The notes below the pieces were generated by a model. It saw only the letters and a list, made by a program, of their open reading frames with translations, was not told the origin of the DNA and made no database searches. A program made the position numbers and the translations under genes. Positions 35,301-43,489 of a stretch of 64,000 nt of DNA are shown in pieces; positions within the stretch are counted from its first letter, which is position 1; every line of letters begins with the position of its first letter. Source of the DNA: an uncultured Bacilli bacterium (GTDB lineage Bacteria > Bacillota_I > Bacilli_A > RFN20 > CAG-631); assembly GCA_934201705.1 (NCBI GenBank), contig CAKPXF010000001.1, positions 186,001 through 250,000 of the forward strand, written 5' to 3'.

Positions 35301-36531
35301 ATAGTTTTATAACCTTTCCATGTTTAAGACGAGATTCTTCTGCAGCAAAAGCCATCTTATGAGAAATAACGGATTCTTGAATAGATGTTAAATAAATTGA
35401 CTTTTTGTTATAAAGTAAATAATCAATTAACTCTAAAAACATAACTCTATCGCCACCACCATGGCCAATGAAATCATCAGTATATTTTGTGATATCAATA
35501 ATTTCCTCTTCATTATTTAAAAAATAATATACTTTGAATTTTTTTTCTTCAAAGTTTCCTTCAATACAACCTTTTGTTCCCATAACTTTAATATCTCTAT
35601 AGCAATATCTTGTATAAGCATTCATAGTATGGGAAGCAGTTGAATTATCAGCAAATTCAAAATTAACTACTTGATGGTCAACAACATCAGAATCGCATTT
35701 AAAGACACATTTTGAATATTGACTATGATCTAAATATTTAATTATATTTTCATTACTTAAGTCATCACCAATTATTGGACGAAGCCATTCCTTATTGTTT
35801 AAATAGAACTTATAACAGTTAAATGCACAATTATCTTTGCATTTACAATCAGTACAATACAAAGAAGAATCAATAGGAGCATTTTTTTCTTTTAAATAAT
35901 TTCTATTTCCAAATGAAGATACTCTTTTTACTTCTTTTCCCATTAGCCAATAAATTAAATCCATATCATGTGAGCATTTTGTTAAAATCATTGGACCAGT
36001 TTCCTTTGAATTCTTCCAATTCCCTCTAGTATAGCTATGAGCTTGATGCCAATAGGCTACATTTTCAGTTGTGTTAATATTTACAATATCTCCAATTTTT
36101 TTTGAAATAATAATTTCTTTAATTTTTCTATAAAATATGGTGTATCGTAAAACATATGTTACAACAACCTTTAAATTTTTTTTATTAGCCAATTCATTTA
36201 ATTCATTAACTTCATCAATATTTGACGAGACAGGCTTTTCAATTAAAATATTATAGTTAGATTCTAAACATCTTTTAGCTTGAGTAAAATGGTATTTATC
36301 CATTGAACAAATTAAGACTAAATCAATATCAAGCTTAGCATTGAAAAACTCATCATCTGAAGTGAAAATATATTTTGCACTTGTATTATTTTTTATATCA
36401 TTTGCAATTTCATTTGCACGATAATCGATAATGGCAACATAATCAATTTTATCTAAGTTATCCTTGATAAATGATGAGTATAAACGGCCTCTGTTTCCAT
36501 AGCCAATTAAAGCAATTTTAATTTTTTTCAT
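35299..36531 (-). CDS. Gfo/Idh/MocA-family oxidoreductase
   Basis: A 410-residue NAD(P)-dependent oxidoreductase acting on sugars or sugar derivatives. The Rossmann start is IKIALIGYGNRGRLYSSF and the conserved EKP block is NILIEKPVSSNID (about 90-105). The histidine of MILTKCSHDMDLIYWLMG occupies the usual active-site region. A cysteine-rich insert (CTDCKCKDNCAFNCYKF, about 228-246) is unusual for the core family but seen in some members and might bind a metal or cluster. Substrate unknown. It is 10 nt downstream of the DUF362 gene. Confidence 0.88.
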   Translation of the reverse strand: MKKIKIALIGYGNRGRLYSSFIKDNLDKIDYVAIIDYRANEIANDIKNNTSAKYIFTSDDEFFNAKLDIDLVLICSMDKYHFTQAKRCLESNYNILIEKPVSSNIDEVNELNELANKKNLKVVVTYVLRYTIFYRKIKEIIISKKIGDIVNINTTENVAYWHQAHSYTRGNWKNSKETGPMILTKCSHDMDLIYWLMGKEVKRVSSFGNRNYLKEKNAPIDSSLYCTDCKCKDNCAFNCYKFYLNNKEWLRPIIGDDLSNENIIKYLDHSQYSKCVFKCDSDVVDHQVVNFEFADNSTASHTMNAYTRYCYRDIKVMGTKGCIEGNFEEKKFKVYYFLNNEEEIIDITKYTDDFIGHGGGDRVMFLELIDYLLYNKKSIYLTSIQESVISHKMAFAAEESRLKHGKVIKL

Positions 36532-36541
36532 TTTAATACTC

Positions 36542-37426
36542 CTAATCTAATTCAATTAGTTCATATTCATCAGAATAGTTAGTTATTTCTTTAAAAGCTT
36601 TTAAAGTTAATAAACCATTTCTTGAATTAATTCTTTCAATAAGCTTGTCTTTTCCAGGATCGTTACTATTAAACACTAAGTCAATACAGGCCTTATCTAA
36701 TGCTAATGGATTTAAAGAAGCAAGAATACCAATATCTTTCATACAAGGATCCTCAGCAATTGCACAGCAATCACAGTCAACTGACATATTTTTCATAACA
36801 TTGATAAAAGCCATTTTGTTGTTAAAATAATCACATACTGAGCTTGCAGCATCTGCCATAGCACATAAAAAAACATTTTGTGGTGGTAAATAGCTCCAAA
36901 AATCGTTTTGATCTAATGTTCTTCCAGCACTATGAATATATGCTTTGCCTCTAGATGAAGCAATGCCTATACTTAATTGCTTTAAAGCACCACCATATCC
37001 TCCCATTGGATGACCTTTAAAATGTGAAACAACTAATAATGAATCATAATTTTTTAAATGATTACCAACATAATTCTTTTGAATTATCTTTCCATTTTTA
37101 ACATTTAAAACCATATCATCGTCATTTTCGTCTAATAAATCAACATCGTACAACTCGCTCCAACCATGCTTGATTAAGGTTTGCTTGTGTAAGCTTGTAG
37201 TGTTACGACTGCCACCATAAGCAGTATTACATTCAACTACAGTTGCATCTAAGTAGTTTACAATATCATTATAAAAATCTGGATGTAAAAAGTTTTGATT
37301 TCCAACTTCACCTGAATGAAGTTTTAATGCTATCTTACCTTTTAATTCAATATTTAATTGCTTATAAATTTTAACAACATTATCTGGAGTTATGTTTCTA
37401 ATTAAAAATACTTTACTTTTTTCCAC
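36542..37426 (-). CDS. DUF362-domain protein
   Basis: About 294 residues. DUF362 features are visible: IALKLHSGEVGNQNFLHPDF, VVSHFKGHPMGGYGGALKQL, and VDCDCCAIAEDPCMKDIGIL followed by LNPLALDKACIDLV. The ferredoxin-like domain often attached to DUF362 is absent. The function of the family is unsettled. The start is taken as GTG 8 nt after GAGGTG; an ATG 27 nt upstream overlaps that site. It starts only 45 nt after spoVAF ends on the same strand with no strong terminator between, so it may be read from the spoIIA-spoVA transcript. Confidence 0.85.
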   Translation of the reverse strand: MEKSKVFLIRNITPDNVVKIYKQLNIELKGKIALKLHSGEVGNQNFLHPDFYNDIVNYLDATVVECNTAYGGSRNTTSLHKQTLIKHGWSELYDVDLLDENDDDMVLNVKNGKIIQKNYVGNHLKNYDSLLVVSHFKGHPMGGYGGALKQLSIGIASSRGKAYIHSAGRTLDQNDFWSYLPPQNVFLCAMADAASSVCDYFNNKMAFINVMKNMSVDCDCCAIAEDPCMKDIGILASLNPLALDKACIDLVFNSNDPGKDKLIERINSRNGLLTLKAFKEITNYSDEYELIELD

Positions 37427-37470
37427 ATTTGTCACCTCATAGATATAATACATATTTTTATAAAAAATAT

Positions 37471-38799
37471 CTACTTAATTTTGTTTTTTTCTTTATATGG
37501 CAATTTGTAAAACTTAAATAACAATTCTTTGAAGTTAAAAGGAATAAAAGGATATAAGTAACTTATATCAAAGGAATGGATAGTAACCATGCTTATAAAC
37601 ATAATTGTTGCAAATATTATAAAACCAATTTTGAAAAATAAACCAACAGAGATTGTTAAAATAATATTCCACAGTGCCATAGCTCTACTAGTTTCATAAT
37701 TACTTATAGCATAAGTACATATCGATGATAAAGCAGCATAGAAAACTACCTCAGATGATAATAAACCAGTTTTAATAGCAACATCACTTAAAATTATTGA
37801 TGCAAACAAGGACATTGTAGTTGATAAAATAGAAGTTGAATTAAATGAGGCTAAGCGAATAGCATTTAAAAATATTTGGATTGATAAAACCTGTAAAAAT
37901 AATGTTTTTCTATCAATATCCTTTAAAATTATTATTGTTTTAAAATCGCTTTTATTATCAAGGCATAGGATAAACCAAATTGGAAGTAAATAAACTCCAA
38001 TAAAAAAGCATAAAAATCTAAAGAGCCGGTTAAATGATGAAACAAAAGGAGGTAATTGGTATTCTTCTAATTGCTCATTTAATTCAAAAAATGATGTTGG
38101 AACTATTATACAAGAACTGCTAGTATCAACAAGTAAAACAACATATCCCTTTAAAAGATGAATAGAAGCAATATCTGGTCGTTCAGAAAAGCGAACCTTT
38201 GGATATATTTGATAGTTTTGCTCAAAGATTATTTCAGCTAAGGCTTTATCAGCTAAAATTAATGAATCAATATTTATTTCATTTAAACGTTTTTTTATTT
38301 TATGTACTAATTCTTTATTTGCAAGGCCATCTATATAATTAATACTTATATCAGTTTTACTTTGCTTTCCAATTTTAACTAATTCACATCTAAAATCTTT
38401 ACTTTTAATTCTTCTTCTAATTAAAGCAGTGTTTGTTAAAATAGATTCATTAAAGCCATCATGTGATCCTTTTAATGATTTTTCAGATTCTGATTCATTA
38501 ATACTTCTTGATGGATAATTTCTCGTTTCCACTATAAAAAAATCATCATTACTATAAATTATTAAACAGCCACTAAAAAAGAAAGTTGTTACATTTTTTA
38601 AATCATTATCCTTGACTATAGAGCCATTAAGAAAGTTTTTCAATTTCTTTAACATTCCTTCGATTAAGTAGTTAACAATCTCATTATTAACTAGGCTTGA
38701 AAGGTAATATATTGTATTGTTATTATCGATTTTCCTTTTTACAACATCATAGTTAATATTGTAATTAATTAATTCTTCAAATTCATTTAATGTGTTCAT
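37471..38799 (-). CDS. spoVAF: stage V sporulation protein AF (GerA family)
   Basis: A 442-residue membrane protein of the GerA/SpoVAF family. The N-terminal cytosolic domain (about 1-230) holds SGCLIIYSNDDFFIVETRNY and the signature YPSRSINESESEKSLKGSHD region near 112, where SpoVAF and GerAA carry PxRxxxEPxxExxxRGxxxG-like wording. About four or five membrane helices follow (235-430). SpoVAF is encoded at the end of the Bacillus spoVA operon and takes part in dipicolinate channel function or germination. It overlaps spoVAE by 4 nt (ATGA). Confidence 0.88.
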   Translation of the reverse strand: MNTLNEFEELINYNINYDVVKRKIDNNNTIYYLSSLVNNEIVNYLIEGMLKKLKNFLNGSIVKDNDLKNVTTFFFSGCLIIYSNDDFFIVETRNYPSRSINESESEKSLKGSHDGFNESILTNTALIRRRIKSKDFRCELVKIGKQSKTDISINYIDGLANKELVHKIKKRLNEINIDSLILADKALAEIIFEQNYQIYPKVRFSERPDIASIHLLKGYVVLLVDTSSSCIIVPTSFFELNEQLEEYQLPPFVSSFNRLFRFLCFFIGVYLLPIWFILCLDNKSDFKTIIILKDIDRKTLFLQVLSIQIFLNAIRLASFNSTSILSTTMSLFASIILSDVAIKTGLLSSEVVFYAALSSICTYAISNYETSRAMALWNIILTISVGLFFKIGFIIFATIMFISMVTIHSFDISYLYPFIPFNFKELLFKFYKLPYKEKNKIK

Positions 38800-39152
38800 G
38801 ATTTTGGCTTAAATAATAAAGAAGCAATAAATGCTAAGAAAACTGCAAAAGAAATTAAAGTCCCACATTTACTAAAAACGCCAGTAAATATGCCAATTAT
38901 TCCCACATTATCAACAGCTTCTTTTACACCTTTCATAATAGTTGAACCAAAAGATGAAATAACAATACTTGCTCCCATAGAGGCGAAGTTTCTTAAATAA
39001 TCATACAAATTAAAGAATTCTAAAACAACACCAATCACGACAAACATAGAAGTAACATGACCAGGTGTTAGTTTTGTATTATCGATAATAATTTGGGCAA
39101 TCATACAAACAATGCCACAAAATAAAAATGAAAACAAATACGTTAAAATCAT
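38796..39152 (-). CDS. spoVAE: stage V sporulation protein AE (SpoVAEb)
   Basis: A membrane protein of about 118 residues with four hydrophobic segments. LTPGHVTSMFVVIGVVLEFF and FASMGASIVISSFGSTIMKG are the conserved SpoVAC/AE repeat motifs. With SpoVAC and SpoVAD it forms the core channel that loads Ca-dipicolinate into the forespore. The start (MILTYLFSFLF) follows GGAGGTGG, and its A overlaps the spoVAD stop (TAATG). Confidence 0.92.
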   Translation of the reverse strand: MILTYLFSFLFCGIVCMIAQIIIDNTKLTPGHVTSMFVVIGVVLEFFNLYDYLRNFASMGASIVISSFGSTIMKGVKEAVDNVGIIGIFTGVFSKCGTLISFAVFLAFIASLLFKPKS

Positions 39153-40150
39153 TAAATATCCACCTCCAATACAATAGCATGGGCAATACAAGGGATACTT
39201 TCTTTTTGCTGAAATGAAATCTGAGAATGCAAAGCCCCAGTACCAATTACTAGTACTTTTTTATAATTATTTTTAATCATTTGATTTATAATATATGAAA
39301 ATGTTACACACATAACACAAGCTGGACCAGATCCACCAGCGTAGGTATTTTGCCTATCATCATCATAAACTAAATTACCACAATCATAATATTTATCTTT
39401 AATATTATAGCCTTTGTTAGTTAGTTCATTTAAAAAAACGCTTGATCCAAATTTAGATAAATCGCCAGTTACAATTAAGTCATAATCTGAATCAGTCTCC
39501 TTGTTATTAGTTAAATGATTAATAAATGTGTCAATAGCAGCAAATGCCATACATGTTCCCATATCATTAACATTATTTGACAAAATATCAATTATTCTAC
39601 CAATTGTAGCCTTACTTATTTTAAATTTATTTTTGTTGTTTGCTAAAATAAGAGCACACGCTCCAGTTAATGTTGAGGTTGTTGTTTTTTTGGCAATGCT
39701 TGCATATTCTATTGGATAACGAAGCTGCCTTTGAGAAACGCAAACATGAGAGCTTGAAAAAACTAAAGCACTAGAAATACTTTCAAGGTTTAGCATAATT
39801 GATGAAATAATTATTCCAAGTATACCACTTGCACAAGCAGCATAAAGCCCTATAAACGGAAAACACTGTTCTTTTATTGCTGATGTTGATGAAAATATTT
39901 GATTAGACAAATCACCACCAATGGAAATATCAATATTATCTAATTTGAAACTTGATTTTTTAATAGCTATATTTATAGCAGCCTTAGCAAGTTTACTCTG
40001 AGCCTTTTCAAATGTTTTCTCTTTAAAGTAATAATCGTCAATATATCTATTAAAATATTTTCCTAATGGACCATTTTTTTCCTTTTTTGAAACAATTATA
40101 CCAATTGAATCAATATAAACATTTTTAATATCAAAACTTTGACTTTTCAT
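39152..40150 (-). CDS. spoVAD: stage V sporulation protein AD
   Basis: About 332 residues, a thiolase-fold protein that binds dipicolinic acid and is essential for its uptake into spores. AACASGILGIIISSIMLNLE holds the nucleophile-position cysteine of the thiolase-like fold, and SSSHVCVSQRQLRYPIEYAS is a characteristic block. The C-terminus has GAGALHSQ-type wording (VIGTGALHSQISFQQ). The start is set at the ATG 5 nt after AAGGTG, overlapping the spoVAC stop by 4 nt; longer upstream reading lies inside spoVAC. Confidence 0.95.
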   Translation of the reverse strand: MKSQSFDIKNVYIDSIGIIVSKKEKNGPLGKYFNRYIDDYYFKEKTFEKAQSKLAKAAINIAIKKSSFKLDNIDISIGGDLSNQIFSSTSAIKEQCFPFIGLYAACASGILGIIISSIMLNLESISSALVFSSSHVCVSQRQLRYPIEYASIAKKTTTSTLTGACALILANNKNKFKISKATIGRIIDILSNNVNDMGTCMAFAAIDTFINHLTNNKETDSDYDLIVTGDLSKFGSSVFLNELTNKGYNIKDKYYDCGNLVYDDDRQNTYAGGSGPACVMCVTFSYIINQMIKNNYKKVLVIGTGALHSQISFQQKESIPCIAHAIVLEVDI

Positions 40151-40596
40151 TTGATCACCTTGGTTAAAAAATAAATAAACCCCAATATTATTGAACTTAC
40201 AATTCCATAAGTACAAACACTGCCAATTAAAGAAAACATTTTCCCACCAATTCCAAAAATTAAACCTTCTGCTTTACCCTCAAGCGCAGATGAAGTGATT
40301 GAATTTGCAAAGCCTGAAATTGGAATGCTTGCTCCAGCCTTAGCAATTAAAGCAAAACTATCAAAAACTCCAAAACACGTTAAAACAAATGAAATAAAAA
40401 TTATTATTCCACTTGTTAAAACGCTAGCATTAGTAGTATCAATATTTAGTTTTTTTGTAAATATTTCAAAGAAAAGTTGGGAAAATATAGCTATCATTCC
40501 ACCATAAATAAAGGCATAAATACAATTTAATATTTTATGATTTTCTTTGGCATTTTTTTTAATTATTTTTTGTATTTTTCTTTCTTTTAAAATCAT
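40147..40596 (-). CDS. spoVAC: stage V sporulation protein AC
   Basis: A 149-residue membrane protein with four helices. Conserved SpoVAC wording includes AFIYGGMIAIFSQLF, TCFGVFDSFALIAKAGASIP and ISGFANSITSSALEGKAEG. It is a mechanosensitive channel-like part of the SpoVA complex in spore inner membranes. spoVAA and spoVAB, which precede it in Bacillus, are missing here, as in many non-Bacillus spore formers. It begins 37 nt after sigF. Confidence 0.95.
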   Translation of the reverse strand: MILKERKIQKIIKKNAKENHKILNCIYAFIYGGMIAIFSQLFFEIFTKKLNIDTTNASVLTSGIIIFISFVLTCFGVFDSFALIAKAGASIPISGFANSITSSALEGKAEGLIFGIGGKMFSLIGSVCTYGIVSSIILGFIYFLTKVIK

Positions 40597-40633
40597 ATAA
40601 TCACCAATTATATTATTGAGTGCTTATATATTT

Positions 40634-41344
40634 TTAAACAAATTGTTTTTTTAATTTTTCTAAGATTTTCTTTTCTAGACGTGATATTTGAACTTGAGAT
40701 ACTTTGAAATATTTGGCAATTTCTTCTTGATTCATATCCATGTAATAACGCATTTTTATTAATAGTTGTTCTTTTTTTGTAAGTTTTGATAACTCATCCT
40801 TTAAGGTTAATTTATCAATAAGTGAATAGTTTTCTTTTTCATTTATTCTTTCTTCAATAGTTATTTCTGAACCATCCTTTTCATATATTACTTCATTTAA
40901 GGATGTTGGAAAATATCTTGAATCAATAGCAAGGACAATATCAGCCTTGCTTACATTTAAGGATACAGCTAATTCATCAATACTCATTTCCTTATGGTTA
41001 TTATTAAAATATTCATCAGCTAATTTGTTTATTTTTTGATTTAACTCTTTTATTGAGCGGGAAACTTTTAAGGCACCATCATCCCTAAAATGCCTTTTTA
41101 TTTCTCCTAAAATTATTGGAACAGCATATGTTGAAAAGCAAACATCATATGATGTGTCAAATTTATTTATGGCTTTAATTAAACCAATACAACCAATTTG
41201 AAACAATTCCTCTTTGTCATAAATTGGATTATTAAATCTATGCACTAAAGACCAAACTAATGATAGATTTTCTTTTACTAATAATTCTTTAGCTTCTGCA
41301 TCATTATTTTGGGCTTTTAATATATATTCTTTAACACTGTCCAT
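40634..41344 (-). CDS. sigF: forespore sigma factor SigF
   Basis: A 236-residue sigma factor of the sigma-70 group-3 type. Region 2 is NLSLVWSLVHRFNNPIYDKE then ELFQIGCIGLIKAINKFD (about 27-65), with FSTYAVPIILGEIKRHFRDDG as 2.4/3.0. Region 4 has YMDMNQEEIAKYF and VSQVQISRLEKKILEKLKK at the C-terminus. Its position directly after spoIIAA and spoIIAB identifies it as SigF, the first forespore-specific sigma factor. Confidence 0.96.
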   Translation of the reverse strand: MDSVKEYILKAQNNDAEAKELLVKENLSLVWSLVHRFNNPIYDKEELFQIGCIGLIKAINKFDTSYDVCFSTYAVPIILGEIKRHFRDDGALKVSRSIKELNQKINKLADEYFNNNHKEMSIDELAVSLNVSKADIVLAIDSRYFPTSLNEVIYEKDGSEITIEERINEKENYSLIDKLTLKDELSKLTKKEQLLIKMRYYMDMNQEEIAKYFKVSQVQISRLEKKILEKLKKQFV

Positions 41345-41764
41345 TTAATTACCTTTAATTGTTAAAACCTTTTTAATAATTAATTTTGTACCTTCATTTT
41401 TTTTCGATTTAATTTGAATATCATCGCAAAGTGATTTAATAATTGTAAGACCAAGCCCACTTCTATTTTTACTTGAATAATTAACCCTTAAGGCATCGGC
41501 AATATTAGCAATTCCTACTCCGTTATCTTTGATAATTAATGTTAGCTCAGCATTATTTAAAAAAGCGCACACTTCAACTATTTTTTCTTTATCTTGCTCA
41601 TATCCATGAATAATTGCATTACTAATTGCTTCACTAGCAATTGTTTTAACATCAATTATATCATCAATAGTACAATTAATAGTGGCTGCAAACAAACCAA
41701 TTGTATTCCTTACAACTGATTCGTTTTCAAGTGTGGCATTAAATCTCAATTCAATTTTATTCAT
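41345..41764 (-). CDS. spoIIAB: anti-sigma F factor SpoIIAB
   Basis: A 139-residue GHKL-family serine kinase that binds SigF and phosphorylates SpoIIAA. The N-box is EAISNAIIHGYE, the G1 box DNGVGI and the G2 box RSGLGLTIIKSL. Length and motifs are normal. It overlaps spoIIAA by 8 nt and ends at the sigF start. Confidence 0.96.
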   Translation of the reverse strand: MNKIELRFNATLENESVVRNTIGLFAATINCTIDDIIDVKTIASEAISNAIIHGYEQDKEKIVEVCAFLNNAELTLIIKDNGVGIANIADALRVNYSSKNRSGLGLTIIKSLCDDIQIKSKKNEGTKLIIKKVLTIKGN

Positions 41765-42116
41765 AGGCTTTTATTATCTCCTCTTTAATGTTTTCATATA
41801 TTTCCTCATATGTATCAATAATTAAGGCAATGCCAGATATGGCAAGTGTCTTTTTTATTTGATTATTTACACCACAAATTATTACCTTTCCGTTATATTC
41901 ATTAACCTGCTTATATCTTCCGAGAATTAAGCCTATTCCACTTGAATCTATAAAACTTACATTGTTCAAATCAAATATTACTAATTCATAGCTTCTTCTT
42001 GCTAATATTTCAACAATACTGGCTTTGTATTTAATGCACAATAGATTATCAAAATCACCTTCAACTTTAAATACAATTACATCCTTACTATTTTTCATAG
42101 AAATGCGACTGTTCAT
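41757..42116 (-). CDS. spoIIAA: anti-anti-sigma F factor SpoIIAA
   Basis: A 119-residue STAS-domain protein. The phosphorylatable serine lies in FIDSSGIGLILGRYKQ (about 57-72), as in Bacillus. Dephosphorylation by SpoIIE releases SigF from SpoIIAB. First gene of the spoIIA-spoVA run, with GAGGTG before ATG and Spo0A-box-like sequences 55-90 nt upstream. Confidence 0.95.
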   Translation of the reverse strand: MNSRISMKNSKDVIVFKVEGDFDNLLCIKYKASIVEILARRSYELVIFDLNNVSFIDSSGIGLILGRYKQVNEYNGKVIICGVNNQIKKTLAISGIALIIDTYEEIYENIKEEIIKAYE

Positions 42117-42170
42117 TATATTTTCACCTCATCAATAATATTACACTATTTAAAAAAAACTTTTGTCTGA

Positions 42171-42207
42171 TTCAACATATAGTGAAAAAAATAGAAATAA
42201 TTCGACA
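42171..42207 (-). promoter_or_regulatory. Spo0A boxes upstream of spoIIA
   Basis: On the minus strand, TTTGTCGAAT at 42200-42209 contains the exact core TGTCGAA of the Spo0A box (42201-42207). A second site, TGTTGAA at 42171-42177, differs by one base. In Bacillus the spoIIA operon is activated by phosphorylated Spo0A with sigma H. A clear sigma-H promoter was not seen. Confidence 0.6.
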
Positions 42208-42298
42208 AAAAAAGAAATAATACTTGTGATAAATAAAAAGTATTTTGTTTAAACCATTTTTTAATTTATAATATATTAAAAAAAGAGGAGATAAAATT

Positions 42299-42697
42299 AT
42301 GGACTGTATTTTTTGTAAAATAATAAATAAAGAAATTCCAAGTTATAAAATTTATGAGGATGAATACACTTATGCATTTTTAGATATTGCTAAGGATGTT
42401 GATGGACATACATTAGTAATTCCTAAAAAACATTTTATTAATGTATTAGATTGTGATGGAGAAACATTAGCTCATGTTATGAATACTATAAAAAAAATTG
42501 CTAATCATTATGTAAATGATTGTGGCTTTGATGGTGTAAATATTTTAAATGCTAGTGGAGTTAGTGCTCAACAAAGTGTTATGCATTTGCATTTTCATAT
42601 TATTCCTAGAAAAAATAATGATAATATTGATGGATTCCCACATTTTAATGGAGCTAAAGAGGAATTAGATTACTACTATAATTTATTAAAGATGTAA
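42299..42697 (+). CDS. HIT-family nucleotide hydrolase
   Basis: A 132-residue histidine-triad protein. CIFCKIINKEIPSYKIYED starts the protein, with the first zinc-type cysteines, and MHLHFHIIPRK near 100 is the H-x-H-x-H triad. Members hydrolyse nucleoside phosphoramidates and related adducts. It is first of a two-gene operon with the tRNA methyltransferase gene, which begins 3 nt later. Confidence 0.94.
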   Translation: MDCIFCKIINKEIPSYKIYEDEYTYAFLDIAKDVDGHTLVIPKKHFINVLDCDGETLAHVMNTIKKIANHYVNDCGFDGVNILNASGVSAQQSVMHLHFHIIPRKNNDNIDGFPHFNGAKEELDYYYNLLKM

Positions 42698-42700
42698 TTT

Positions 42701-43354
42701 ATGGATAATAAATTAAGAATTGATTATTTAAGTAATCATATTGATTATAAGGTTGTTCAGCATAAAGATATGTATCATTTTAATACAGACACTTGCTTGC
42801 TTGGCGAGTTTATTAATATTAAAAAAAATGATACAGTTTTAGACGTTGGCACAAATAATGGGGCTTTATTAGTTTACATTATAAAAAAAGGTGGGATAGC
42901 AACAGGAATTGAAATCAATGCAAAGGCTTTAGAAATATGTAAATTAACGTTAAAGGAAAACAACATTAACGCAACATTGATAGATGGAGATTTTACAAAC
43001 TATAATTTTAAAAGCAAATTTGATTGTATAGTTTCAAATCCACCATATTTTACATTTAAGGATAAGCAAACAAATAAAAATGAAAATAAAAATATAGCAA
43101 GGCACGAAAATAGTTTAACTATAGAAAGCTTGTGTAAAGCTTTAAAACAAAATTTAAAAGAAAATGGAGTTATCTATTTAATATATAAGGCAAATAGAAT
43201 AGATGAATTAGAAAAAGAGTTAAATAATAATAGTTTATATATAAATGAATTACAATATGTTTATAGTAAGGTTAAACCAAATCCCAAAAGCGTTTTAGTT
43301 AAAGCATCATTTTATAATAATGGAAAAATAATGCAAGATAATAAATATATTTAA
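42701..43354 (+). CDS. tRNA1(Val) adenine-N6 methyltransferase-like protein
   Basis: A 217-residue SAM-dependent methyltransferase. Motif I is VLDVGTNNGALLVYI (about 46-60), the acidic EINAKALEI follows, and the catalytic CIVSNPPYFTF (about 108) is the N-PPY motif for N6-adenine methylation. HFNTDTCLLGEFI near the start is typical of TrmN6/YabB-like enzymes modifying A37 of tRNA-Val. Coupled to the HIT gene. Confidence 0.87.
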   Translation: MDNKLRIDYLSNHIDYKVVQHKDMYHFNTDTCLLGEFINIKKNDTVLDVGTNNGALLVYIIKKGGIATGIEINAKALEICKLTLKENNINATLIDGDFTNYNFKSKFDCIVSNPPYFTFKDKQTNKNENKNIARHENSLTIESLCKALKQNLKENGVIYLIYKANRIDELEKELNNNSLYINELQYVYSKVKPNPKSVLVKASFYNNGKIMQDNKYI

Positions 43355-43489
43355 TGTCTAATGTTGCGTTAAGCATATCATTGGTTTTAGAATACATTAA
43401 TTATAAAAAAAATAACAACTGAACAGTATAAAAAAATGATATAATTAAAAATGAAATTTTTATTTAAACTAAAAAATAGGAGGTTTAAA

